Part shown: in pieces, positions 1-7,437 of the stretch
Layout of the letters: the number at the start of each line of letters is the position of its first letter
Numbering within the stretch: position 1 is the first letter of the stretch
DNA from: an uncultured Clostridia bacterium
GTDB taxonomy: Bacteria > Bacillota_A > Clostridia > TANB77 > CAG-508
Direction of reading: 5' to 3'
NCBI GenBank assembly: GCA_947624725.1
Contig: CANQLP010000018.1
Location: forward strand, 1 to 23,278
Length of the DNA stretch: 23,278 nucleotides
Made by a program: the position numbers and the translations under genes
Notes under the pieces: model-generated
Told to the model about the DNA's origin: nothing
Database searches by the model: none
Seen by the model: the letters and a program-made list of their open reading frames with translations, nothing else

Positions 1-74
1 GAAGGGACTCGAACCCCCACGCTTTTGGCACTGGTTCCTAAGACCAGCGCGTCTGCCAGTTCCGCCACACCCGC
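1..74 (-). tRNA. tRNA-Leu (anticodon TAG), 3' end cut off by the window
   Basis: Read on the minus strand the gene starts GCGGGTGTGGCGGAACTGG, a class II tRNA 5' end. The anticodon stem is CTGGT/ACCAG around a loop with TAG at positions 40-38, which reads CUA and, with wobble, other CUN leucine codons. A short variable arm and the T-arm GGGGGTTCGAGTCCC follow. The acceptor 3' strand and discriminator base lie beyond position 1, so the gene is partial. Confidence 0.95.
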
Positions 75-95
75 ATAAATTTGTATAACAGTATT

Positions 96-124
96 ATATT
101 AGCATATTTGAAGCCCCATGTCAA
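96..124 (-). promoter_or_regulatory. Promoter of the tRNA-Leu gene
   Basis: On the minus strand a consensus -35 TTGACA (124-119) and a -10 TAATAT (101-96) are separated by 17 bp. This places the transcription start about 15 bp before the mature tRNA 5' end, typical spacing for a tRNA leader. Confidence 0.65.
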
Positions 125-165
125 GTAAATTTAATAAAAATTTTGCATTCCCCTATTTTTAATTA

Positions 166-194
166 TTGGAATTTTAATCATAATTTTGTATATT
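166..194 (+). promoter_or_regulatory. Possible promoter for the DUF2508-bofA pair
   Basis: TTGGAA (166-171), 17 bp spacer, TATATT (189-194). The rest of the AT-rich gap between the tRNA and position 303 shows no gene. The match is moderate and, in such AT-rich DNA, could be chance. Confidence 0.35.
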
Positions 195-302
195 AATTAT
201 TTTTTTTGCATAAACTATTAGTAATTTTTAGAAATAACTCTACTTATTGGTTCTCATAAAATTTTTAATTATATCCATTTTGGAAAGGAATGATTTATAA
301 CC

Positions 303-590
303 ATGGTCTATGAAAAATATATAAAAGAAATTTCTTTTACTTCAAACTCAAAAAAGCAAAAAAATCCTAATGCAGACCTTATTAGCTGCATAATTAAAAC
401 AAGAGAAGATTTAATTGCAGCTAATAGCAACTACGAATTTGCTGACGGTGATTTAATAGACTATTACTTATATCAAATCAAAGCAACACAAGCAAAATAC
501 AACTATTTATTAAAAAAAGCCAAAAAAAATGGTGTTTTGGCAAGTATGCTTGATCAAATTGAAATTAGAGCATCTGATATAGCAATGTAA
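303..590 (+). CDS. DUF2508 (YaaL-like) small protein
   Basis: A 95-aa soluble protein, ATG start preceded by AAGGAA about 10 bp upstream. The second half has the pattern typical of the DUF2508/YaaL family: an acidic segment followed by a helix of the form IDYYLYQIKATQAKYNYLLKKAKK (residues about 52-75, paraphrased here as Y-x-I-K-A-T-Q-x-K-Y then L-L-K-K-A-K-K). In Firmicutes such genes commonly sit directly upstream of bofA, as here (gap about 70 bp), which supports the call. The molecular function of the family is not known. One CGG triplet lies across a codon boundary (GAC GGT) and causes no frame problem. Confidence 0.75.
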   Translation: MVYEKYIKEISFTSNSKKQKNPNADLISCIIKTREDLIAANSNYEFADGDLIDYYLYQIKATQAKYNYLLKKAKKNGVLASMLDQIEIRASDIAM

Positions 591-660
591 TAAATTTTAT
601 CATAATTTCCACTTTTGTTTCATAACATTAAAAAAAGGACGAGGTGGTGTTGTTACAAAA

Positions 661-924
661 ATGGAACTTATTAATATTTTAACTTATATATCAGGTCTTT
701 GCATAATATTTGTACTTTGCAGAATATTTATTGTTCCGCTTAAATATATTTTTAAACTCTTTTTAAACTCTTTCATTGGAGTCATTCTTTTATTAATAAT
801 TAATTCAATTGGCGGATTTTTTAATTTCCATATTGGTTTAAATGTTTTTACTATACTTTTTGTTAGTATTTTAGGAATACCTGGTAGTATTTTGATAACA
901 ATTATAAATTTAATTATTTTTTAA
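661..924 (+). CDS. bofA: BofA-family membrane protein (pro-sigma-K processing inhibitor family)
   Basis: An 87-aa, almost entirely hydrophobic protein with two or three membrane segments: about residues 8-25, 37-58 and 65-87. The motif N-S-F-I-G-V-I-L-L-L-I-I-N followed by G-G-F-F and later L-G-I-P-G is characteristic of the BofA family. In Bacillus BofA holds the SpoIVFB protease inactive in the mother cell during sporulation, but many Clostridia keep a bofA-like gene near recR/yaaL whether or not they sporulate. The GAGGTGG ribosome site sits 13 bp before the ATG, rather far; no better in-frame start exists. Confidence 0.75.
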   Translation: MELINILTYISGLCIIFVLCRIFIVPLKYIFKLFLNSFIGVILLLIINSIGGFFNFHIGLNVFTILFVSILGIPGSILITIINLIIF

Positions 925-951
925 TTTCTAAATATGCTATCAACAATTTTC

Positions 952-973
952 TAGCAAGGACTTGCTACTTTTT
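952..973 (+). terminator. Rho-independent terminator after bofA
   Basis: Perfect 6-bp stem TAGCAA/TTGCTA with a GGAC loop followed by CTTTTT. Confidence 0.7.
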
Positions 974-990
974 ATCTTCTATGGTAATAT
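962..990 (+). promoter_or_regulatory. Possible glmS promoter overlapping the bofA terminator
   Basis: TTGCTA (962-967, inside the right arm of the terminator), 17 bp, TAATAT (985-990). No glmS ribozyme-like leader can fit in the roughly 30 nt left before the start codon. Confidence 0.35.
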
Positions 991-1026
991 TATATAGTAC
1001 TTTGTTTTGGCTTAGGAGGTATATAT

Positions 1027-2868
1027 ATGTGTGGTATCGTTGGATATATTGGAAGTTCTAAAGCAAGTCCAATACTTATAGATGGTCTACTAAAACTAGA
1101 ATATAGAGGCTATGATTCTGCTGGAGTTGCAACAATCGAGAATAATGAAATTTGCATTATAAAAAATAAAGGCAGAGTTAAAGAATTACAAAGTAATAAA
1201 AAAGTAAATAATTTAAACAGTACATATGGAATTGCACACACAAGATGGGCAACTCATGGTAAGCCATCAGAAATAAATGCTCATCCTCATTCTGATGCAC
1301 ATAAAAATTTTGCCGTTGTACATAATGGAATAATTGAAAATCATAGTGATATAAAAAAATTCTTAATAGACTGTGGATATAAATTTTTGACAGAAACAGA
1401 TACTGAAGTTATTCCAAATCTTATAGATTATTATTATTCAAAAGCTTCTAATGACTGCAAAGATAAGTTTCTATTTGCAGTAAATAAAGCTTGTATGGAT
1501 TTAAAAGGAAGCTATGCTATTGCAGTTATATCAAAACTTGAACAAAACAGAATAATTGTAGCTAAAAAAGACAGTCCTTTAGTTGTTGGTATAGGTAAAG
1601 GTGAAAATTATATTGCATCTGATATTCCAGCAATATTAGAGCATACAAACAATATATATATATTAAATGATTATGATTTAGCAGAGCTTACTTCTGATAC
1701 TGTTGTTTTTTATAATAAAAATTTAGAAAAAATAACTAAAAAACCTGAAATCATAACATGGGATGCTAAGTCTACTGATAAAGGTAACTTTGAGCATTTT
1801 ATGCTAAAAGAAATAAATGAAGAACCAAATGCAATTAGAGAAACTATTGGAACTAGAATTCAACCTAATAAAAAATGTGATTTTAGCGACATTAATTTTT
1901 CAAAAGAATTTTTGCAAACTATAAATAGAATTTATATAGTTGCATGTGGCACTGCGATGCATGCAGGAATGGCTGTAAAACCTATTTTTGAAAAATTAAC
2001 TAATATACCTACTGAAGTAGATATTGCATCAGAATTTAGATATAGAGAGCCTTTAATAGATGAGAAAACTCTAGTTATCTGTATAAGTCAGTCAGGTGAA
2101 ACAGCAGACACTATTGCAGCTTTAAAAAATGCTAAAGAAAATGGAGCTAAAACAATTAGCATTTCAAATGTATTTGGTAGCTCAATAACAAGAGAAGCTG
2201 ATTATAGCCTATATACTCATGCAGGTCCTGAAATTGCAGTTGCATCAACTAAGGCCTATACTTCTCAAATAGTACTTCTAACTATGCTTGCTATGTATTT
2301 TTCAGAAGTATTAGAGCTTCCAAAAACTGAAATTATAGAAAACTTAAAAAATGAAATATTAGAGCTTCCTTCTAAAATAAGTATCATATTAGAAAATACA
2401 GATATTATCAAAAATTTTGCAAAAAAGATTCATAAAGAAACTGATATATTCTTTATTGGTCGTGGAATCGACTACGCTGCTGCAATGGAGGCTTCGCTTA
2501 AATTAAAAGAAATATCTTATATACATTCAGATAGCTACCAATCAGGTGAATTAAAGCATGGTCCAATTGCATTAATTGAAAATGATGTAACTGTAATTGG
2601 AATTATAACAGATAGAAGGCTACTTGATAAATCAATTAGTAATTTGCAAGAAGTAATCACAAGAGGAGCTAAAACTTTGATAGTAACAAATCAAAATTTA
2701 GATAATAAAATTTTTCCAAATATATATAATATACCAAAAGTTCATCCAATGCTTTCTCCTATACTTTCTATTATTCCGCTTCAACTTTTAGCATATTATG
2801 TATCAAAAGAAAAAGGTCTTGATGTAGATAAGCCAAGAAACCTTGCAAAGTCTGTTACAGTAGAATAA
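1027..2868 (+). CDS. glmS: Glutamine--fructose-6-phosphate aminotransferase (isomerizing)
   Basis: Makes glucosamine-6-phosphate from fructose-6-phosphate and glutamine, the entry step to UDP-GlcNAc and peptidoglycan, in the cytoplasm. 613 aa, the usual length. It begins MCGIVGYIG, with Cys2 the N-terminal nucleophile of the glutaminase (class II amidotransferase) domain; RYDSAG-type and HTRWATHG motifs follow (R-G-Y-D-S-A-G near residue 29; T-R-W-A-T-H-G near 75). Two SIS sugar-isomerase domains follow (ISQSGETADT near residue 355; SGELKHGP near 510), and it ends in the typical KSVTVE tail. Ribosome site TAGGAGGT lies 6 bp before ATG. It forms a single-gene unit bounded by terminators. It contains no CGG at all. 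Confidence 0.97.
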   Translation: MCGIVGYIGSSKASPILIDGLLKLEYRGYDSAGVATIENNEICIIKNKGRVKELQSNKKVNNLNSTYGIAHTRWATHGKPSEINAHPHSDAHKNFAVVHNGIIENHSDIKKFLIDCGYKFLTETDTEVIPNLIDYYYSKASNDCKDKFLFAVNKACMDLKGSYAIAVISKLEQNRIIVAKKDSPLVVGIGKGENYIASDIPAILEHTNNIYILNDYDLAELTSDTVVFYNKNLEKITKKPEIITWDAKSTDKGNFEHFMLKEINEEPNAIRETIGTRIQPNKKCDFSDINFSKEFLQTINRIYIVACGTAMHAGMAVKPIFEKLTNIPTEVDIASEFRYREPLIDEKTLVICISQSGETADTIAALKNAKENGAKTISISNVFGSSITREADYSLYTHAGPEIAVASTKAYTSQIVLLTMLAMYFSEVLELPKTEIIENLKNEILELPSKISIILENTDIIKNFAKKIHKETDIFFIGRGIDYAAAMEASLKLKEISYIHSDSYQSGELKHGPIALIENDVTVIGIITDRRLLDKSISNLQEVITRGAKTLIVTNQNLDNKIFPNIYNIPKVHPMLSPILSIIPLQLLAYYVSKEKGLDVDKPRNLAKSVTVE

Positions 2869-2875
2869 CATTAAA

Positions 2876-2904
2876 AGGCGCTTAAATTTCTTAAGCGTCT
2901 TTTT
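2876..2904 (+). terminator. Terminator after glmS
   Basis: Stem GGCGCTTAA / TTAAGCGTC with an ATTTC loop, one G-T pair, then TTTTT. It lies between convergent glmS and rsmA; the minus-strand A/T tract is weaker. Confidence 0.75.
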
Positions 2905-2913
2905 GTTATTGTT

Positions 2914-3757
2914 TTACATCATATTTGCAATATTTATAAAATCATTTAATGTAAGTGCCTCTCCCCTTATATTTACATCTATTTGAAGTTTTTCTAGTAT
3001 TTTCTTTATATTTTCTTTTCCGCCGCAAAAATCTAAATTTTGAATAGCATTTGTAAAAGTCTTTCTTCTTTGCATAAATGAATATTTAATTAGCTTAAAT
3101 AATTTTTCCTCATCATTTACTTTATATTTCTTCTCTTTCCTTAATTTCAATGTTATAACTTCTGATTCAACATTTGGCATAGGTATAAAACAATTACTTG
3201 GAACTGTAAATAATTCTTCTGCATCTGCATAATATTCTATACTATATGTTATAGCTCCCGCATCTCTTGTGCCGAGTTTTGGCACAAAGCCTTTCAGCGA
3301 CTTCCTTTTGTACCATAACCGTAATACTTTCAAAATCTGCTCTATTTTCTTCTAATAGTTTCATTATAATTGGCGTTGTTATATAATATGGCAAATTTGC
3401 AACTATCTTCACATGCTTATATTCGTGCTTTTCTATAATTTTACTTAAATCTAATTTAAGTATATCATCATTTATAATTTCAAGATTATTAAATAAGAAA
3501 AATCTTTCTTTTAATATCTCTACCATTTTCTTATCTAATTCTACTGAAATAACATATCCTGCATATTCTAAAAGTTCATTTGTAAGAGTTCCAAGACCTG
3601 GTCCTATTTCTATTACCAAATCATCTTTATTAATATCAGCTTTTTGAACAGTATTTTTTATAATATCCTCATCCACTAAAAAGTTCTGTCCCAACGATTT
3701 AGAAGCAGTTATATTATATTTTTTCATTAAAAATTTAGTAGTTTCTAATACATTCAT
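2914..3757 (-). CDS. rsmA: 16S rRNA dimethyladenosine transferase RsmA/KsgA, with one +1 shift at CGG
   Basis: Dimethylates A1518 and A1519 in helix 45 of 16S rRNA during small-subunit assembly, using SAM. Conventional translation gives two ORFs: 3757-3242 (ends after 171 codons) and one ending at 2914. Skipping the C at 3274, the first base of in-phase codon 162 (CGG), joins them into a 280-aa protein of normal family length. The junction reads E-R-L-C-A-K-T-(G)-T-R-D-A-G-A, matching the family pattern A-K-P-G-T-x-x-Y/A-G-A. Upstream are the SAM-binding E-I-G-P-G-L-G-T-L-T (near residue 51) and the catalytic N-L-P-Y-Y (near 120). The ATG is preceded by AAGGAAGG. The gene is essential-like and otherwise intact, so I annotate a working frameshifted gene, not a pseudogene. 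Function is certain; the recoding is inferred. Confidence 0.9.
3271..3274 (-). other. +1 frameshift site CGG-C in rsmA
   Basis: Zero-frame GCC AAA ACT CGG; skipping the C at 3274 gives ACT GGC ACA (T-G-T). Zero-frame reading would end nine codons later. Confidence 0.85.
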
Positions 3758-3852
3758 TATTTTTAATCATTCCTTCCTTACATATAATACCATATTTTTT
3801 CTTCTCTTTCAATATCCCATAAGCCTATTTCCGTAACAAAAACTTAATATTT

Positions 3853-3881
3853 TTGTAACTGTATTGTAATATCTGTATAGT
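3853..3881 (+). promoter_or_regulatory. Promoter of the HEXXH gene
   Basis: TTGTAA (3853-3858), 17 bp, TATAGT (3876-3881), about 40 bp before the start codon. Confidence 0.5.
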
Positions 3882-3920
3882 ATAATATGATACATCTGAA
3901 ATACTAAGGAGGAAAGTGCT

Positions 3921-5004
3921 TTGAGCATTAAGAAAATTTTAAAAAAGGAAGGAATTGAAGTAATAAAACCACTTGATACTTTGACTATCAATACTTTGGC
4001 AAAAAATATTGCAAATTGCTTGTCAAATAGTTTTCCTGCCCTTAATCTTAATGTAAATGATTTATTTAGGCGTATATCTAGGCTTAATATGTACTTTGCA
4101 AAACTCCCAAATGGTATTTCTGCAAAATATTTTTACAAAAATACTTCTATTTATTTTGACTGTAATTTAGATATTAATTCATTAACAGATGTTGCAATAC
4201 ATGAATGTATCCATTATTTACAAGAAACTCATGATAAAAAGGGCAATATCGTTCGTCTTGGTCTTTGTGATTATACGAATAGTTCTCTTCCAGGCACTGG
4301 ACTAAATGAAGCTGCAGTTCAGCTTATGGCAGCTAAGACATTAGATATGCCTTATGAAAATGTAAAATATTTTGATATAAATTTACAGAGTAATACACCT
4401 ACATATTATCCACTAGAATGTGCTTTAGTTAACCAACTTGCATATATTGTTCGGTGAAGATATCCTTTTTGATAGCACTCTAAATTCAAACAATAAATTT
4501 AAAGATGTGTTTATATCTTTAACCTCTAAAGAAGTATTTAATACTATTCAAAAAAATATTGATCTATTAATAGAAATGCAAGAAAAATTGAGTACTTTAT
4601 ATTTAGCTCTTGGAAATGATGGAATTACTGAAAATTCTGCACAGAAGATTTTAAAAGAAATTGAAAATCAGAAATCTAAAGTTAAAGAATTATTTTTAAA
4701 TACTCAAAGGTTAATACTTACAAGTTATTTTGATAATAGTATTAATTTAGCGTATGCTCCAAAACAACTTGAAAATTACAGAAATAAATTATATTTATTT
4801 AAAAATATAATAGCATATGCTGAAGGTGATAATTTCTATAATGATTATTATATAGATAAAATGATGCAAATTGAAAAGATATATGACTACAATCCAATGG
4901 AAGATACTTCTCTTACCGTTGTAAAGCGCACCTTCTTATCTACATTAATACAAAAAATAAAATTATTATTTGGTCTTGGAAAAGAATATGAAATCGGAAA
5001 ATAA
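3921..5004 (+). CDS. Putative zinc metallopeptidase-like protein (HEXXH), with one +1 shift at CGG
   Basis: I do not recognise a named family. TTG start with AAGGAGGA 8 bp upstream. The conventional ORF stops at 4457 directly after CGG (CGG TGA at 4452-4457). Skipping the C at 4452 gives GGT GAA GAT and continues to 5004, for a 360-aa protein. The N-terminal part carries H94-E-C-I-H98, the zinc-binding motif of metallopeptidases, and E130 in L-N-E-A-A-V-Q, a plausible third (gluzincin-type) ligand. The part after the shift (residues 178-360) is mostly helical, acidic and lysine-rich, with a likely coiled coil around residues 205-245, and ends in a short amphipathic or hydrophobic helix. There is no signal peptide. 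It stands alone between its own promoter and a terminator, divergent from rsmA. Proteolytic function is inferred only from the motif. Confidence 0.75.
4452..4455 (+). other. +1 frameshift site CGG-T in the HEXXH gene
   Basis: Zero-frame ATT GTT CGG TGA; skipping the C gives GTT GGT GAA. Failure to shift ends the protein at once at TGA, leaving only the HEXXH half plus one residue. Confidence 0.85.
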
Positions 5005-5006
5005 AG

Positions 5007-5040
5007 ATAGTGTTTCATTTTGAAGCACTATTTTATTTTT
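5007..5040 (+). terminator. Terminator after the HEXXH gene
   Basis: 11-bp stem ATAGTGTTTCA / TGAAGCACTAT (one G-T pair), TTT loop, then a T-rich tail TTTTATTTTT. Confidence 0.8.
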
Positions 5041-5046
5041 TGTGTA

Positions 5047-5075
5047 TTGAAAATTTTGTCTTTTTATGTTAGAAT
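5047..5075 (+). promoter_or_regulatory. Promoter of the purN-purE-purC unit
   Basis: TTGAAA (5047-5052), 17 bp, TAGAAT (5070-5075), with a TG two bases before the -10 (extended -10). The 5' leader is only about 25 nt, so a purine riboswitch cannot be present. Confidence 0.65.
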
Positions 5076-5106
5076 ACTTTGTATAAATGAACTTACGGAG
5101 GTTTTT

Positions 5107-5694
5107 ATGTATAATTTAGTAGTTTTCGCATCAGGAAATGGTTCTACTCTTCAAAGCATCATAGATGCAATTAAAAAAGAAGAATTAAATGCTTCTATTA
5201 GTTTAGTTGTATCTAATAATCCAAATGCCTTTGCATTAGAAAGGGCAAAAAATGCAAATATAGAAACTTATATTATAACTTCAAAAAATCCTGATGAAAT
5301 GGATAAAGAATTAAGTAGTGTTTTATCTAAATACAATATAGATTTAATAGTTCTTGCAGGTTATTTAAAAATGATTGGTAAAAGACTTCTATCAAAATAT
5401 ACAATAATAAATACCCACCCTGCCCTACTTCCAAAATACGGTGGCAAGGGTATGTATGGAATGAATGTGCATAGAGCTGTAATTGCAGCCAAAGAAGAAT
5501 ACAGTGGAGTTACTCTTCACTATGTAAATTCTGAATATGATAGAGGTCCAACAATTATGCAAACAAAGGTAAAAGTTATGCCAGATGATACTGCAGAAGA
5601 TTTAGCATCTCGTGTTCAAGCTGCTGAAAAAATTCAGCTTATTGAAGTCTTAAAGTCTTTTTCAGAAGAGCATAATTCTAAAAAGAAATTTTAA
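5107..5694 (+). CDS. purN: Phosphoribosylglycinamide formyltransferase (GART)
   Basis: Transfers a formyl group from 10-formyl-THF to GAR, the third step of de novo IMP synthesis. The ATG at 5107 (195 aa) is chosen because ACGGAGGT lies just upstream and the promoter ends at 5075; the longer ORF runs into the promoter. Motifs: A-S-G-N-G-S-T-L-Q-S-I near residue 8 (phosphate-binding loop), N-T-H-P-A-L-L-P near 104 (catalytic Asn/His), and the later Y-D-R-G-P catalytic Asp region with I-M-Q. First gene of a purN-purE-purC unit; the following gap is 19 bp. Confidence 0.95.
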   Translation: MYNLVVFASGNGSTLQSIIDAIKKEELNASISLVVSNNPNAFALERAKNANIETYIITSKNPDEMDKELSSVLSKYNIDLIVLAGYLKMIGKRLLSKYTIINTHPALLPKYGGKGMYGMNVHRAVIAAKEEYSGVTLHYVNSEYDRGPTIMQTKVKVMPDDTAEDLASRVQAAEKIQLIEVLKSFSEEHNSKKKF

Positions 5695-5713
5695 TTTTAT
5701 GGAGGTTTGTTTT

Positions 5714-6238
5714 ATGGAAAAACAAGTTGATGTCGCAATTATAATGGGTAGTGATTCAGATTTAGAAATTATGAAAGATGCAGCTAAATTTTTAGATGAT
5801 ATGGGTATTTCTTATGAAATGACAATTCTTTCTGTTCATAGATGCCCAGAAGAAGCACATAATTATGCAAAAAGCTTAAAGGAAAGAAAAGTAAAAGTTA
5901 TTATAGCAGGTGCAGGAGGTGCAGCTCACCTTCCTGGTGTGTTTGCAGCTTTAGTTCCTTGTCCTGTAATTGGTGTTCCAATTATGTCTAAAACTTTAAA
6001 TGGTTTAGATTCTTTATATTCAATAGTTCAAATGCCATCTGGAATACCTGTTGCAACAGTTGCAATTAATGGTGCAAAAAATGCAGGAATACTTGCTATG
6101 ACTATTTTATCTACTTCTAATGATGAGTTATATAAAAAATTATGTGATTACAAAGATAGCTTAAATAAAAATGTTCTAGCAAAAAATGATAAATTACAAA
6201 AGATTGGATATGAACAATACTTAAAAGAAATGAAATAA
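5714..6238 (+). CDS. purE: N5-carboxyaminoimidazole ribonucleotide mutase (class I PurE)
   Basis: Converts N5-CAIR to CAIR in purine synthesis. The ATG at 5714 is used because TATGGAGGT lies 7 bp upstream; the longer ORF start precedes that site. 174 aa. Class I signatures: I-M-G-S-D-S-D-L near residue 9, S-V-H-R-C-P-E near 38 (usually H-R-T-P), the glycine-rich A-G-A-G-G-A-A-H-L-P-G near 66, and N-G-L-D-S-L-Y-S-I-V-Q-M-P-x-G-I-P-V-A-T. It is followed 22 bp later by purC, the usual partner. Confidence 0.95.
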   Translation: MEKQVDVAIIMGSDSDLEIMKDAAKFLDDMGISYEMTILSVHRCPEEAHNYAKSLKERKVKVIIAGAGGAAHLPGVFAALVPCPVIGVPIMSKTLNGLDSLYSIVQMPSGIPVATVAINGAKNAGILAMTILSTSNDELYKKLCDYKDSLNKNVLAKNDKLQKIGYEQYLKEMK

Positions 6239-6260
6239 TCTTATTTTAGGAGGTAAGAAA

Positions 6261-7109
6261 ATGAAAAAAATTAGTAGTGGTAAAGTTCGTGAAGTTTATG
6301 AGGTAGATGAAAATTCTCTTATGATGGTAGTATCTGATAGAATATCTGCATTTGATGTCATCCTACCTACAATGGTAAAAGACAAAGGAAAAGTTTTAAA
6401 TAAAATCTCTGAATTTTGGTTTGACTATGTAAAAGACATTATTCCAAACCATATAATTACTACAAAATTTGAAGAATTTCCTGAAGAATTTCAAAAAGAA
6501 GAATTTAGAGATAGAAGTATGCTTGTTAAAAAGTTAAAAATGCTACCTATCGAATGTATAGTTAGAGGATATATCACAGGTTCTGGTTGGAAAAGCTATA
6601 AAGAAAATGGTACTGTTTGTGGAATAAAACTTCCAGAAGGACTTAAAGAATCTGAAAAATTGCCTGAGCCAATATTTACTCCTACAACAAAAGCTACAGA
6701 GGGACATGATATGAATATTAGCTTTGATGAAGTTTGTGATTTAATTGGAAAAGGCCTTGCAGAAAAAGTAAGAGATATGACAATTAAGATTTATACAAAA
6801 TGTGCAAACTATGCAAAAACAAAAGGAATTATAATAGCTGATACAAAATTTGAATTTGGTCTAGATGAAAATGAAAATCTAGTTTTAGCAGATGAAGTAT
6901 TAACACCAGATTCAAGTAGATTCTGGCCAGAAAGCGATTATGAAGTTGGTCGTTCTCAAAAGAGCTTCGATAAACAATATATGCGTGATTGGTTAAAGCA
7001 AAACAATTGGGATGCTGAAAATCCTACACCAATTCCAGAAGATGTTGTAAACACTACTAGAGAAAAATACATAGAAGCATATGAAAGAATTACAGGAAAA
7101 AGTTTTTAA
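6261..7109 (+). CDS. purC: Phosphoribosylaminoimidazole-succinocarboxamide synthase (SAICAR synthetase)
   Basis: Joins aspartate to CAIR with ATP. 282 aa, the long form of the family (short bacterial forms are about 240 aa). Recognisable segments: G-K-V-R-E-V-Y near the start (nucleotide-binding), S-D-R-I-S-A-F-D near residue 25, V-R-G-Y-I-T-G-S-G-W-K-S-Y near 98, F-T-P-T-T-K-A near 138, I-I-A-D-T-K-F-E-F-G near 190 and L-T-P-D-S-S-R-F-W near 213. Its product feeds PurB, encoded convergently at 7438-8868. TAGGAGGT ribosome site. No CGG codon. Confidence 0.96.
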   Translation: MKKISSGKVREVYEVDENSLMMVVSDRISAFDVILPTMVKDKGKVLNKISEFWFDYVKDIIPNHIITTKFEEFPEEFQKEEFRDRSMLVKKLKMLPIECIVRGYITGSGWKSYKENGTVCGIKLPEGLKESEKLPEPIFTPTTKATEGHDMNISFDEVCDLIGKGLAEKVRDMTIKIYTKCANYAKTKGIIIADTKFEFGLDENENLVLADEVLTPDSSRFWPESDYEVGRSQKSFDKQYMRDWLKQNNWDAENPTPIPEDVVNTTREKYIEAYERITGKSF

Positions 7110-7112
7110 TAT

Positions 7113-7156
7113 AAAAAGGAGGAGCAAAGAATGAAAATCTTTCGCTCCTCCTTTTT
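7113..7156. terminator. Bidirectional terminator between purC and the 65-aa gene
   Basis: A 13-bp stem AAAAAGGAGGAGC / GCTCCTCCTTTTT, with an inner AAAG/CTTT extension. T tracts on both strands serve purC (plus) and the convergent gene at 7162-7359 (minus). Confidence 0.8.
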
Positions 7157-7161
7157 TGAAC

Positions 7162-7359
7162 CTACAGTTTCAGCTCTTGGCGCAGACTTTTAATGGCTCT
7201 AACATTCATCCAGCCATCGTCTGTGCCAAAGTTTCGCCCCGGCTTTCTTTTTCTGCACTCAATAATCAGCCGGACGCACTTGCCTCTACCACAGGCTTTG
7301 ATTCTGCCGTCTTCATCAAAGACAGCATCGTAGGCTTCCCTGAATTCAAGATCAGCCAA
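7162..7359 (-). CDS. Hypothetical 65-aa protein, probably acquired
   Basis: Not recognised. The start is set at TTG 7359: AAAGGAGGGTGAAGAA lies directly before it, and the upstream ATG at 7413 lies above the expected transcription start of the promoter at 7397-7426. The product has a K-A-C-G-R-G-K-C motif (two Cys spaced by four residues), is rich in basic residues, and includes D-D-G-W-M-N-V near the C-terminus. Base composition is clearly more GC-rich than its neighbours, and codons such as CGG, CGA, CCG and CTG are used. It has one in-phase CGG (7272-7270, between V and L) that must be read as a triplet, since a +1 shift would give GGC TGA and stop. No membrane segment. Confidence 0.6.
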   Translation of the reverse strand: MADLEFREAYDAVFDEDGRIKACGRGKCVRLIIECRKRKPGRNFGTDDGWMNVRAIKSLRQELKL

Positions 7360-7396
7360 TTCTTCACCCTCCTTTAGATATAGGTTTACATATTTT

Positions 7397-7426
7397 ATTA
7401 TACCACATTTCAAGTGTATCTGTCAA
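7397..7426 (-). promoter_or_regulatory. Consensus promoter of the 65-aa gene
   Basis: On the minus strand, perfect TTGACA (7426-7421) and perfect TATAAT (7402-7397), spacer 18 bp. It is one of the strongest sigma-A-type promoters in the window. Confidence 0.75.
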
Positions 7427-7437
7427 ATTCTGTAAAT

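Noticed and set aside
5020..5106. N-terminal extension of purN
   Set aside because: The extension covers the terminator tail, promoter and ribosome site; family alignment starts at M-Y-N-L-V-V-F-A-S-G.
5076..5106. Purine riboswitch before the pur genes
   Set aside because: The leader is far too short and lacks the aptamer sequence.
7131..7193. 20-codon mini-ORF after purC with a strong-looking AAGGAGGAGC ribosome site
   Set aside because: It lies within the terminator hairpin, whose stem creates the ribosome-site look-alike, and it encodes nothing recognisable.
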